Below are positions 50,523 to 59,652 of a DNA stretch of 64,000 nucleotides, in pieces (the stretch's first letter is position 1; every line of letters starts with the position of its first letter). Below the pieces are notes generated by a model. The model was not told where the DNA came from. It ran no database searches and saw only the letters and a list, made by a program, of their open reading frames with translations. Made by a program: the position numbers and the translations under genes. The DNA lies in contig NZ_JAJPUI010000005.1 in assembly GCF_021390935.1 (NCBI RefSeq), positions 62,001 to 126,000 on the forward strand, in the 5' to 3' direction. Source of the DNA: Streptomyces sp. CC228A. GTDB taxonomy: Bacteria > Actinomycetota > Actinomycetes > Streptomycetales > Streptomycetaceae.

Positions 50523-50546
50523 GTCACCCCGCGTAGACTGCCGCGC

Positions 50547-51575
50547 GTGGCCAAGGTGACGCGGGACGACGTGGCACGACTTGCGGGTACTTCGACCGCG
50601 GTCGTGAGCTACGTCATCAACAACGGACCCCGGCCGGTCGCCCCGGCCACGCGCGAGCGTGTCCTCGCCGCCATCAAGGAGCTGGGCTACCGGCCCGACC
50701 GGGTGGCCCAGGCGATGGCGTCGCGCCGGACCGACCTCATAGGCATGATCGTGCCCGACGCGCGGCAGCCGTTCTTCGCGGAGATGGCGCACGCGGTGGA
50801 ACGCGCCGCCGCCGACCGCGGCAAGATGGTGCTGGTCGGCAACTCCGACTACCGCAACGAACGCGAGCTGCACTACCTGCGCGCGTTCCTCGGGATGCGG
50901 GTCGCCGGGCTGATCCTCGTCAGCCAGGGCCTGAGCAGGCAGGCCGCGGCGGAGATCGAGGCGTGGGACGCGCGGCTGGTGCTGCTGCACGAGCGGCCGG
51001 AGGCCATCGACGACGTGGCCGTCGTGACCGACGACATAGGCGGCGCCCAGCTCGCCACCCGCCACCTGCTGGAGCACGGCCACCCGTACGTGGCGTGCAT
51101 GGGCGGTGTCGAGGGCACCCCGGCGGTCGGCGACCCGGTGACCGACCACGTGGAGGGCTGGCGCCGCGCCATGCAGGAGGCCGGGCTGCCCACGGAGGAC
51201 CGGCTCTTCCACGCCCCCTTCAACCGCTACGACGCCTACGAGGTGGCCCTCAAGATCCTGTCGGGCCCCGACCGGCCGCCGGCGATCTTCTGCTCCACGG
51301 ACGACCAGGCGATCGGCGTGCTCCGCGCGGCCCGCGAGCTGCGGCTCGACGTCCCCGGCGACCTGGCGGTGGCGGGCTTCGACGACGTGAAGGAAGCGGC
51401 CCTCACGGACCCGCCGCTGACGACGGTCTCCTCCGACCGCCCCGCCATGGGCCGCGCGGCGGTGGACCTGGTCCTGGACGACTCCCTGCGCGTCGCCGGC
51501 TCGCGCCGCGAGCGCGTGAAGCAGTTCCCGTCGGCCCTGGTGGTCCGCCGCAGCTGCGGCTGCGACGGGGCGTGA
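50547..51575 (+). CDS. LacI-family transcriptional regulator
   Basis: 342 residues. GTG 50547 with a TAGACT box 7 nt upstream. HTH V-T-R-D-D-V-A-R-L-A-G-T-S-T-A-V-V-S-Y-V-I-N and hinge Y-R-P-D-R-V-A-Q-A-M-A, then a periplasmic-binding-protein-like sugar domain. No sugar-transport genes adjoin it, so the ligand cannot be guessed. Its position after glnR is conserved. Confidence 0.92.
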   Translation: MAKVTRDDVARLAGTSTAVVSYVINNGPRPVAPATRERVLAAIKELGYRPDRVAQAMASRRTDLIGMIVPDARQPFFAEMAHAVERAAADRGKMVLVGNSDYRNERELHYLRAFLGMRVAGLILVSQGLSRQAAAEIEAWDARLVLLHERPEAIDDVAVVTDDIGGAQLATRHLLEHGHPYVACMGGVEGTPAVGDPVTDHVEGWRRAMQEAGLPTEDRLFHAPFNRYDAYEVALKILSGPDRPPAIFCSTDDQAIGVLRAARELRLDVPGDLAVAGFDDVKEAALTDPPLTTVSSDRPAMGRAAVDLVLDDSLRVAGSRRERVKQFPSALVVRRSCGCDGA

Positions 51576-51732
51576 GCCGGAGGCTTCCACAGCTACCGGT
51601 CGCGCCGCGTCACCGATGAGCACCGCCTGTTCCACCAGGTCGTCGACGACGAGGTCCGCGTCGCGGCCTGCCGCCACCACCGCGGCCGGCAGGCACGCGT
51701 TCCGCCCGCGTCGGCGCGGTTCTGTCCGGGCT

Positions 51733-51762
51733 CTCAGGGTGTCCTCAGGCTCCTCTCATCCG
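51733..51762 (+). promoter_or_regulatory. Phased CTCAGG repeats, putative CssR/MprA-type box
   Basis: Three direct repeats, CTCAGG (51733), CTCAGG (51744) and CTCATC (51755), spaced exactly 11 bp apart and 20-50 bp before the protease gene. OmpR-family regulators bind such one-turn repeats, and MprA boxes contain TCAGG-like halves. The adjacent response regulator is the obvious candidate ligand. Confidence 0.55.
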
Positions 51763-51782
51763 CGCGCCCCACAGTCGTACCC

Positions 51783-52963
51783 ATGACGGACCACTACCGC
51801 CGCCACGACGGCCTGCCGCAGTACGGGAACGACCACGCACCGGACCGGTACGCGGGGTCCGACGACCCGGGCCGCCCCCAGCCGCCGGCGTACGGGCAGC
51901 CGGGACCCCGGCAGCACGCGTACGGTCAGCCGGTGCACGGGCCCTCCCCCCACGCCCCGTCCGCGGACGGGCAGCCGGCAGGCGGGGAGTCGGCGCACCC
52001 GCAGCCCGCGCACGGGCAGGCGCAGTACGCCGCCGCGTGGCCCGCGGCCCCCGGCCCCGCGGCGGAGGGCCACGCCCCGGACAGGCGCAGGCGGCGCGCC
52101 AAGCGGCCCGTCGCCCTCGTCGCCGCCGTCGCCCTCGCGGCCGCCGCCGTCGGCGGGGCGCCGGCGCGCTGGCCCAGCGGCTCGCGGCCGGCGAACCGGT
52201 GGCGGCGGGCGGCGCGGTCCACGGCACCGGGATCGCCCAGTCGAGCAAGGGCACCGTCGCCGGTGTGGCGCAGGCGGTGTCGCCCAGCATCGTGGAGATC
52301 AAGGCGGACGGCCGCTCCGGCGGGTCGACCGGCTCCGGGGTGATCATCACCGCCGACGGCGAGATCGTCACCAACAACCACGTGGTCTCCGGCGCCTCCG
52401 AGATCCGCGTGCAGCTCAGCGACGGCAGCACGTACACCGCGGACGTCCTCGGCACCGCCCCGGACAAGGACCTGGCGCTCCTCAAGCTGCGCGGCGCCAA
52501 GGGCCTGAAAGCCGCCGTGCTCGGCGACTCCTCCCGGGTGCAGGTCGGCGAGCAGGTCGTCGCCATCGGCTCCCCCGAGGGCCTCACCGGCACCGTCACC
52601 AGCGGTATCGTCTCCGCCCTCGACCGGGACGTGACGGTCGCCAAGGACGACGGCGGCGACAGCGGGCAGCGCTCCTACGACCCCCGGCAGGGCTGGCCCT
52701 TCGAGTTCGGCGGGCAGCAGTTCAACGGCGACACCGGCTCCTCGACGACCACGTACAAGGCCCTCCAGACCGACGCCTCCCTCAACCCCGGCAACTCCGG
52801 CGGCGCGCTGATCGACATGAACGGCGAGGTCATCGGCATCAACTCCGCGATGTACGCCCCGAGCGGCGCGGGCGGTTCCGCCGCCGGCAGCGTCGGCCTC
52901 GGCTTCGCCATCCCGATCGACACCGTGAAGGCCGACCTCGGCGCGCTGCGCTCGGGCGGCTGA
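51783..52963 (+). pseudogene. HtrA-like S1C serine protease, frameshifted in the membrane anchor
   Basis: Starts at ATG 51783 with a cytosolic Pro/Gly/Gln-rich region (~100 residues) and R-R-R-R-A-K-R before a membrane helix. Within that helix (about 52155) one G is missing from a G-rich run. The protease continues in another frame: I-V-T-N-N-H-V-V (His), D-K-D-L-A-L-L-K (Asp) and N-P-G-N-S-G-G-A-L (Ser). It ends without a PDZ domain. Homologues help clear misfolded secreted proteins and are under CssRS control in Streptomyces. The shift may be a sequence error. Confidence 0.82.
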
Positions 52964-52991
52964 TCCGGGGCTCCGTGCGACGCTGACACCC

Positions 52992-53725
52992 ATGAACACC
53001 ACCGCTGAGCCCGACCGCATCCTCGTCGTCGACGACGAGCCCGCCGTCCGCGAAGCGCTCCGGCGCAGCCTCGCCTTCGAGGGGTACGCCGCGGAGGTCG
53101 CCGTCGACGGCCTGGACGCCCTCGACAAGCTGGCGGCCCGCGCGCCGGACCTGGTCGTCCTCGACATCCAGATGCCCCGCATGGACGGCCTGACCGCCGC
53201 CCGCCGCATCCGGGCGTCCGGCTCGACGGTGCCGATCCTCATGCTGACCGCCCGGGACACCGTCGGCGACCGGGTCACCGGCCTCGACGCCGGCGCCGAC
53301 GACTACCTGGTCAAACCCTTCGAGCTGGACGAGCTGTTCGCCCGGATCCGCGCCCTGCTGCGCCGCAGCTCGTACGGTGCGCGCGGCGACGGCGGCGACG
53401 CGGGCGACGCCGGCGAGGTCCTCGCCCACGGGGACCTGCGCATGGACCTCGCGACCCGCGAGGTGACCCGCGGCGGGCGGCGCGTGGAGCTGACCCGCAC
53501 CGAGTTCACGCTGCTGGAGATGTTCCTCGCGCACCCCCGGCAGGTGCTCACCCGCGAGCAGATCCTCAAGGCGGTCTGGGGCTTCGACTTCGAGCCCTCC
53601 TCGAACTCCCTGGACGTGTACGTGATGTACCTGCGGCGCAAGACGGAGGCCGGCGGCGAGCCGCGCCTCGTGCACACGGTGCGCGGGGTCGGCTACGTCC
53701 TGCGGGACGCGGGGGCGGCGAGTGA
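52992..53725 (+). CDS. OmpR-family response regulator (CssR/MprA-type)
   Basis: Receiver with D-D-E near residues 15-17, phospho-acceptor Asp in V-V-L-D-I-Q-M-P and K in L-V-K-P-F, then a winged helix ending V-R-G-V-G-Y-V-L-R-D. The literal frame has no stop there and runs on to 54542 inside the kinase gene. One missing G in the run near 53709 would restore the usual stop overlapping the kinase GTG. I end the gene at that expected TGA (53723-53725). Likely partner of the next gene and regulator of the protease. Confidence 0.8.
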
Positions 53726-55209
53726 CCGCCCCTGCGCCGCCGGTGCCCGCCCACGCCCCCGGCGCTGCTCCCGGTCCCGCCCGGGGCCCCGGTCCCGTGC
53801 GGCGGTTCCGCGCGCTGCCGCTGCGGTCGCGGCTCGCCCTGCTGACGGCGGCGTCGGTGGCGATGGTGGTGGCGGCGGTGTCGGTGGCGTGCTGGTTCCT
53901 GGTGCGGGCGCGGCTCACGGACGAGTTCGACGCGTCGCTGCGGAACGTCGCGGTCGACGAGGGGTACGAGCGGATGCTCGTCACGGCCTGCGTGTCCGGC
54001 GGCCAGGCGCAGGTGCCGCCCGCCCCCGGCTCGTACACGGTGCAGATCGTCATGGCCGGCGGCGCCACCTGCACGGCCCCCGGCGCCTCCCCGATCCCGG
54101 CGCAGCCGGCCGACCTGGCGGTGGCGCGCGGGCAGCGGGAGGAGGCGCTGCACACGACGCGGGCCCGCGACGGCGTGGAGATGCGGGTCCGCACGTACCA
54201 GCCGAGGAACCAGGGCGTCTTCGCGGTGTCGGTGGCCCGTCCGCTGACGGAGATCGAGAACTCGATGTCCACGCTGTTCTGGGTGCTGCTGCTGGTGTCG
54301 GGCCTCGGGGTGGTCGGCGCGGGTGCGGCGGGCCTGTGGGTGGCCAGGACCGGGCTGAAGCCCGTCGACCGGCTCACCGACGCGGTGGAGCACATCGCCC
54401 ACACCGAGGACCTCACCGTGCGGATCCCGGCGGAGGGCGAGGACGAGATCGCCCGCCTGTCGCGCTCCTTCAACGCGATGACCGCCGCGCTCGCCTCCTC
54501 CCGCGACCGGCAGGCGCAGCTCATCGCGGACGCCGGCCATGAGCTGCGCACGCCGCTGACCTCGCTGCGGACGAACATCGAGCTGCTGGCGCGCAGCGAG
54601 GAGACCGGCCGGGCGATCCCCGCGGAGGACCGCAGGGCGCTGCTGGCCTCGCTCACGGCGCAGATGACCGAACTGGCCGCGCTCATCGGCGACCTCCAGG
54701 AGCTGTCCCGCCCGGACGGGCCGGCGCCGGGCCGCACGGAGGTGGTACCGCTGCACGAGGTGCTCGGCACGGCCCTGGCCCGGGTGCGGCTGCGCGCCCG
54801 CCGGCTGGTGTTCCACGAGGACATCCGCCCCTGGTACGTGCGGGCGGAGCGGCCCGCGTTGGAACGGGCGCTGGTGAACGTGCTGGACAACGCCGTGAAG
54901 TTCTCGCCGCCCGACGGGACGGTGGAGGTGTCCCTGCACGGCGGCGCCGTCACGGTGCGGGACCACGGCCCCGGCATCCCGCCGGACGAACTCCCGCACG
55001 TCTTCGAGCGGTTCTGGCGCTCGCCGTCGGCCCGCTCCCTGCCCGGGTCCGGCCTCGGCCTGTCGATCGTGGCGCGCACGGTGGGCCGGGCGGGCGGCGA
55101 GGTGGCCCTCGCGCCCGCCGAGGGCGGCGGCACCCGCGCGGTGATCCGCCTCCCGGGGGCCCCGACACCGCCGCCCCCGGCACCGGGGTCAGTTGTGCCG
55201 CAGGAGTGA
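53722..55209 (+). CDS. Membrane sensor histidine kinase (CssS/MprB-type)
   Basis: 495 residues, GTG 53722. Two transmembrane helices (about 43-65 and 190-215) enclose an extracytoplasmic sensor. HAMP follows, then the H-box D-A-G-H-E-L-R-T-P-L-T, N-box L-D-N-A-V-K-F-S and G-boxes D-H-G-P-G-I and G-S-G-L-G-L-S-I-V. Homologues sense secretion stress. Its 3' end overlaps that of the convergent PI-PLC gene by 21 nt. Confidence 0.92.
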   Translation: MTAPAPPVPAHAPGAAPGPARGPGPVRRFRALPLRSRLALLTAASVAMVVAAVSVACWFLVRARLTDEFDASLRNVAVDEGYERMLVTACVSGGQAQVPPAPGSYTVQIVMAGGATCTAPGASPIPAQPADLAVARGQREEALHTTRARDGVEMRVRTYQPRNQGVFAVSVARPLTEIENSMSTLFWVLLLVSGLGVVGAGAAGLWVARTGLKPVDRLTDAVEHIAHTEDLTVRIPAEGEDEIARLSRSFNAMTAALASSRDRQAQLIADAGHELRTPLTSLRTNIELLARSEETGRAIPAEDRRALLASLTAQMTELAALIGDLQELSRPDGPAPGRTEVVPLHEVLGTALARVRLRARRLVFHEDIRPWYVRAERPALERALVNVLDNAVKFSPPDGTVEVSLHGGAVTVRDHGPGIPPDELPHVFERFWRSPSARSLPGSGLGLSIVARTVGRAGGEVALAPAEGGGTRAVIRLPGAPTPPPPAPGSVVPQE

Positions 55210-56055
55210 GGCGACCAGCCCGGCGCGGGTGGCGGGGAAGTCCATCGGGACGATGCCGAGCCCGCGCCAGCCGGCCGCCTCCGCGCTGTCCATCAGCGCG
55301 TGGACCTGCGGGTTGAGCCGGTCGGCGTTCCAGCGGGGCGGCAGCAGCGCGGCGGTGGACACGTGGTTGACGTACAGCTTCCCCGGCTGGGCGGCGGCCT
55401 TCCTGAAGTGGGCCTCGATCTTCGGCCACTTCGCGAAGGGCTCGGCCCGGTAGTCGTCCTGGACGTCGAAGAGGGCGCCGTCCCCGTACCGCACGCCCGG
55501 CAGACCGCCGTTGTCGGCGAGGAGGACGACCCGGCCGCGGGCCTCGCCGAGCAGGGGCAGCCCGGGGCCGATGCGGAAGAGGGGGCGCCAGTTCTTGGCG
55601 TCGAGGTAGCGGTCGAAGACCGCCCGGAAGGCGGCGTCGGACTCCTGCGAGTACTCCTGCTTGACCCGCATGAGGACGGTCTCGCCGGGGTGCGCCGCGA
55701 GGAAGTCGCGGCAGGCGATGAGGACGTCGCCGAACATCCGGTGCTGGTAGAAGGCGCCGTGGTGGAGGGCGAAGGCGTCGCCGGTCACCCGGCAGCGGAT
55801 GTCCAGGTAGCGGATGCCGCTGTCCAGTTGCTGGGCGATCGTCGTGTTCTGGCATGCCACCCAGAGCCCGCCTTCGGGGGCGCCGGAGTTGTGCGTGCCG
55901 GGGATGGTGAGGGCCCGCAGGGGCGTGGTGTCGGGGTGCGCGCCCATCCAGTCCCGCAGATCCGCCGCCGTGCGGGCGCGGGCGGGCGCGGCGCCCAGTG
56001 CGGCGAGCGCCAGGGCCGCGCCTCCGGCAAGGAACCCGCGTCGGTCGAGAGCCAT
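55189..56055 (-). CDS. Secreted PI-specific phospholipase C domain protein
   Basis: 288 residues from ATG 56055. Signal with R-R-G-F-L-A-G-G, which suits the Tat pathway. PI-PLC X-domain: P-G-T-H-N-S-G (first catalytic His), I-R-Y-L-D-I-R and H-H-G-A-F-Y (second His), then an A-D-N-G region. Bacterial members cleave phosphatidylinositol without calcium. Substrate in this organism not known. Confidence 0.88.
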   Translation of the reverse strand: MALDRRGFLAGGAALALAALGAAPARARTAADLRDWMGAHPDTTPLRALTIPGTHNSGAPEGGLWVACQNTTIAQQLDSGIRYLDIRCRVTGDAFALHHGAFYQHRMFGDVLIACRDFLAAHPGETVLMRVKQEYSQESDAAFRAVFDRYLDAKNWRPLFRIGPGLPLLGEARGRVVLLADNGGLPGVRYGDGALFDVQDDYRAEPFAKWPKIEAHFRKAAAQPGKLYVNHVSTAALLPPRWNADRLNPQVHALMDSAEAAGWRGLGIVPMDFPATRAGLVASLLRHN

Positions 56056-56144
56056 GGGCGGAGTATGGCGGGTACACGTCAATACAGCCAGACCGCTGCG
56101 GGGCCCGCGTGCGGACTCTGACGGCACGGCGGGACGCAGGCGCG

Positions 56145-56250
56145 GCATGACGCACCGCGGCTTGCCGCACCGCCGGACGCAGCACAGCTCGACGCACCAC
56201 GGCATGACGCACCACGCCATGACGCACTACGGCATGAGGCACCCCCGGAC
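56145..56250. repeat. 15-bp tandem repeat array
   Basis: Units GACGCACCACGGCAT, GACGCACCACGCCAT and GACGCACTACGGCAT start at 56191, 56206 and 56221, with a partial unit at 56236 and a related one at 56149. This lies in the 387-nt gene-free gap between the PI-PLC and nucleotidase genes. Unknown role. Confidence 0.65.
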
Positions 56251-56376
56251 GCAGCGGGACGCGCTCCTGCACCCCGCCCCGCCCGCTCCCGCACCGCACC
56301 GCGCCCCGGGCGCGGGGCCCGCCGGGCGCACCCCGTACCGGAGCGAACCGGCCCGCGGGCCGGGCCGCGGACGCGA

Positions 56377-56409
56377 ACGGGGCGGCGGCCTGTCGGCTCG
56401 CCGCCCCGT
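56377..56409 (-). terminator. Hairpin terminator of the nucleotidase gene
   Basis: 11-bp perfect stem (56377-56387 with 56399-56409), 34 nt beyond the nucleotidase stop on the minus strand. Confidence 0.7.
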
Positions 56410-56442
56410 CGCACTGCCGGGTGCGGGTGGTGCTCCCGGGTG

Positions 56443-58275
56443 TTACTGGAGGACCGTGATCCGGCCCGTCGCCGGGGGCGCGAGCGGCGCGCCGGCCGAG
56501 GAGTGGGCGCCGAGGTAGTCGATCAGCACGTCCAGGTCGGAGGCGCCGACCAGCTTGTTGCCGCCCTCGGTGAAGACGGTGAAGCCGTCGCCGCCGCCGG
56601 CCAGGAACTCGTTCATCGCGACGCGGTAGGTCTTCGCCGGGTCGAGCGGCTCGCCGTTCAGCCGCACGGACGCGGTGTCGACGCGGTCGGCGCCGGACTT
56701 CGTCATGTCGAGCGTGTACGTGAAGCCCCGCGACACCTGGAGGATCTTCACGGCCTCCGCGTTGCGCCCGCTGACCTGCTGCTGCAGCGCGGTGACGATC
56801 TGCGCCCCGGTGAGGTCGAGGACGGTCATCATGTTCGTGAACGGCTGGACGGTGTACGCCTCGCCGTAGGTGACGACGCCGTCGCCCTCGCCCGCGGTGG
56901 AGCCCGCGTGCACGAGGTCGGAGCGGATACCGCCGGGGTTCATGAACGCGATCTGCGCGCCGCCCTTGCCGGCCGGGGCCAGGCCCTCCAGCTGGGCGTC
57001 GGCGATCAGGTTGCCGAGCGGCTTCTCCAGGGCACCGGAGCCGCGGCCCTCGATGTCGGCGGAGATGTGGCCGACGGGGCGGTTGGCGATGGGGGCGGCG
57101 AGGCCGTTCCAGCGGTCGATGAGCCGGGTCATGTCCGGGGCCTTGGCGACGTCGCGGGTGACGACGTGGTTGGCGGACGTGACCGCCGTGCGGACGATGT
57201 CCTTGGTGCGCCGGTCGTAGGTCAGCGTCGTGTCGGTGTAGAGGCGCCCGAAGGACGCTGCCGAGGTGACGGTGCGCGGCGTGCCGGACGGGTCCGGGAT
57301 GGTGCAGGCGTACGCCTGGTGGGTGTGGCCGGTGACGACCGCGTCGACCTGCGGGGTGATGTTGCGGGCGATGTCGACGATGGGCCCGGAGATGCCGTCG
57401 CCGGGGCCGGGGCTGTCGCAGTCGTAGTTGTACGAGCCGGAGGCCGGGTATCCGCCTTCGTGAATGAGGGCGACGATCGACTTGACGCCCTTGCGCTCCA
57501 GGACCTTGGCGTACTTGTTGATGGTCTCGACCTCGTCGCCGAACTTCAGGCCCTTGATGCCCTCGGCGCTGACGATGTTGGCCGTGTCCTCCAGGGTCAC
57601 GCCGATGAAACCGATCTTGACCCCGCCCTTCTTCCAGATGAAGTACGGGTCGAGGATCGGCTTGCCGGTCTTCTCGCGGGTGACGTTCGCGGCGAGGAAC
57701 GGGAAGTCGGCGCCGCCGAAGCCGCGGCCGTCGTAGCAGCCGTCCGCCGGGTGGCAGCCGCCGTCCTGGATGCGGGCGAGCTCGGCCGCGCCCTCGTCGA
57801 ACTCGTGGTTGCCGACGGAGGTGACGTCGAGCTCCAGCTTGTTGAGCGCCTCGATCGTGGGCTCGTCGTGGAACAGGCCGGAGACCAGCGGGGAGGCGCC
57901 GACCATGTCGCCGGCGGCCGCGGTGATCGAGTACCGCTGGCCCTTGCGGGCCTCGCGCAGGTGGGTGGCGAGGTACTCGACGCCGCCCGCGTCGATGGTC
58001 TCGGTGCTGCCGTCCTCGTGGGTGTGGGTGACACGGCCCGCAGAACCGGCCGGCGGCTCCAGGTTGCCGTGCAGGTCGTTGAAGGAGAGCAGCTGCACGT
58101 CGACGGTGCGGCCGGCCTTCTTGCCGTACGTCCAGCCGGCGGACTCGGCGTTCGGCGCCTTCTGCTGCACGGCCCCGGCCGGCATGGCGGCCACGAGCGC
58201 ACCGAGGGTGGCGAGTCCGGCGGCGGTGGCGAGTATCCGCCGCCCGTGCCGCTTCTTGTGGCGAGTCGCTGACAT
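56443..58275 (-). CDS. Secreted UshA-type 5'-nucleotidase / metallophosphatase
   Basis: 610 residues. Signal peptide in 1-35 (R-H-K-K-R-H-G-R-R, then a hydrophobic core). Calcineurin-like domain with F-N-D-L-H-G-N, G-D-M-V-G-A-S, G-N-H-E-F-D-E-G and G-H-T-H-Q metal ligands. The C-terminal 5'-nucleotidase domain (from ~350) has the N-P-G-G-I-R-S and F-L-A-G-G-G-D-G-F substrate-binding motifs. It hydrolyses extracellular nucleotides to nucleoside and phosphate, consistent with phosphate scavenging. Confidence 0.95.
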   Translation of the reverse strand: MSATRHKKRHGRRILATAAGLATLGALVAAMPAGAVQQKAPNAESAGWTYGKKAGRTVDVQLLSFNDLHGNLEPPAGSAGRVTHTHEDGSTETIDAGGVEYLATHLREARKGQRYSITAAAGDMVGASPLVSGLFHDEPTIEALNKLELDVTSVGNHEFDEGAAELARIQDGGCHPADGCYDGRGFGGADFPFLAANVTREKTGKPILDPYFIWKKGGVKIGFIGVTLEDTANIVSAEGIKGLKFGDEVETINKYAKVLERKGVKSIVALIHEGGYPASGSYNYDCDSPGPGDGISGPIVDIARNITPQVDAVVTGHTHQAYACTIPDPSGTPRTVTSAASFGRLYTDTTLTYDRRTKDIVRTAVTSANHVVTRDVAKAPDMTRLIDRWNGLAAPIANRPVGHISADIEGRGSGALEKPLGNLIADAQLEGLAPAGKGGAQIAFMNPGGIRSDLVHAGSTAGEGDGVVTYGEAYTVQPFTNMMTVLDLTGAQIVTALQQQVSGRNAEAVKILQVSRGFTYTLDMTKSGADRVDTASVRLNGEPLDPAKTYRVAMNEFLAGGGDGFTVFTEGGNKLVGASDLDVLIDYLGAHSSAGAPLAPPATGRITVLQ

Positions 58276-58578
58276 CTGTCCCCTTATTGCCCTTTGTTCC
58301 CGTTAGTTCCCCTGTGGCGCATGATGCTGCTGTTCAGGAAACAACCCCTGGTACGACACCACATGACACCGATTGACCTCACATGCCGTCACCAGGGGGT
58401 GCGCGCACCGCTGCCGACGTCGGGGCGTGAGGCCGTGGCCACTGATCTGCCGAGCGCAGCCTAAGGTCAACGCGCGTAGCGCAACAGGGGGGAGCGGGTC
58501 ACAACCCGGTTGCCATCACCCGACGAGCACCCCGGAAGCACCCCCCGGACCGACGAGGGCCGCCGTAGGCTCGTCCCC

Positions 58579-59520
58579 ATGACCACTGACGCTCCCGCAT
58601 CGGCGACGGCCTACGAACCGGGCCGCCGCATCGAGACCTTCGACGAGCTCACCCCGGAGCAGGTCGAGGCCGTCCTCGCCCTCATCACGGACGCCGCCCA
58701 GGTGGACGGCATGCCGGCGGTGTCGGAGCAGGGGCGCCTCCAACTGCGCGGAGGCCGGCGCGAGGGCGTCCGGCACCTGCTGCTCAGCGTCGGCGACCGC
58801 CTCGTCGGCTACGCCCAGCTGGAGGACACCGACCCGGTGGAGGCCCCGGCGGCCGAACTGGTCGTCGACCCGTCCCAGCGGGGCCGCGGCCACGGCCGGG
58901 CCCTCGGCTCGGCCCTGCTGGGCGAGTCCGGCAAGCGGCTGCGGCTCTGGGCGCACGGCGGCAAGTCGGCCGCCCGCCACCTGGCCCAGGTGCTCGGCCT
59001 GACTCTCTTCCGCGAGCTGCGCCAACTCCGCCGCCCGCTGTCCCCCTTGGACATCCCCGAGCCGGCGCTGCCGCCGGGCGTCCGGATCCGCACCTTCGAG
59101 CCCGGCAAGGACGACGCGGCCTGGCTCGCCGTCAACGCGGCCGCCTTCGCCCACCACCCCGAGCAGGGCTCCCTCACCCAGCGCGACCTCGACGACCGCA
59201 AGGCCGAACCGTGGTTCGACCCGCAGGGCTTCTTCCTCGCCGAGCGCGAGTCGGACGGCGCCCTCGTCGGCTTCCACTGGACGAAGGTCCACGCGGAGGA
59301 GCAGCTCGGCGAGGTGTACGTCGTCGGCATCGCGCCCGACGCCCAGGGCGGCGGCCTCGGCAAGGCCCTCACCGCCATCGGCCTGCGCCACCTGGCCGCC
59401 CAGGGCCTGCCCACGGCCATGCTGTACGTCGACGCCGACAACACCCCGGCCCTGCGCGTGTACGAGGGCCTGGGCTTCACCACCCACGAGGTGGACCTGA
59501 TGTACCGCACGGAGACCTGA
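58579..59520 (+). CDS. mshD: Mycothiol synthase
   Basis: 313 residues; TAGGCT lies 7 nt before the ATG (leaderless). Two GNAT domains in tandem: the N-terminal one with V-V-D-P-S-Q-R-G-R-G-H-G, the C-terminal one with V-V-G-I-A-P-D-A-Q-G-G-G-L-G and Y-V-D-A-D-N-T-P-A-L-R-V-Y. It acetylates Cys-GlcN-Ins to mycothiol, the last step of the pathway begun by mshA at the other end of the window. Confidence 0.95.
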   Translation: MTTDAPASATAYEPGRRIETFDELTPEQVEAVLALITDAAQVDGMPAVSEQGRLQLRGGRREGVRHLLLSVGDRLVGYAQLEDTDPVEAPAAELVVDPSQRGRGHGRALGSALLGESGKRLRLWAHGGKSAARHLAQVLGLTLFRELRQLRRPLSPLDIPEPALPPGVRIRTFEPGKDDAAWLAVNAAAFAHHPEQGSLTQRDLDDRKAEPWFDPQGFFLAERESDGALVGFHWTKVHAEEQLGEVYVVGIAPDAQGGGLGKALTAIGLRHLAAQGLPTAMLYVDADNTPALRVYEGLGFTTHEVDLMYRTET

Positions 59521-59574
59521 CCGGCGGGGCACCGCCCCGCCACCACACCGCCACGGCCCCACCGGGGCCGCCCG

Positions 59575-59608
59575 AAGGGGTGCTGCCGGTTGACAGCACC
59601 CCTTTTCC
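59575..59608 (+). terminator. Intrinsic terminator with T tract
   Basis: 11-bp perfect stem (59575-59585 with 59594-59604) running into TTTT at 59603-59606, 55 nt after mshD. One of the few classical T-tailed terminators here. Confidence 0.85.
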
Positions 59609-59617
59609 GGAGGAACC

Positions 59618-59639
59618 TTTCACTACTTCATTAGTGAAA
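59618..59639. promoter_or_regulatory. Palindromic operator TTTCACTA-N6-TAGTGAAA
   Basis: Perfect 8-bp arms, 14 nt before the GntR gene start. Likely autoregulatory site for the YtrA-type regulator controlling the ABC operon. Confidence 0.75.
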
Positions 59640-59652
59640 GGGGGGAAGTCGC

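Noticed and set aside
52992..54542. A 516-residue response regulator with a long novel C-terminal extension
   Set aside because: Beyond residue ~240 the frame is only the shadow of the histidine kinase gene. One missing G explains the lost stop.
58285..58345. PHO box before the 5'-nucleotidase gene
   Set aside because: GTTCCC occurs twice on the plus strand but 10 nt apart rather than 11 and without the GTTCACC core. Not enough to call.
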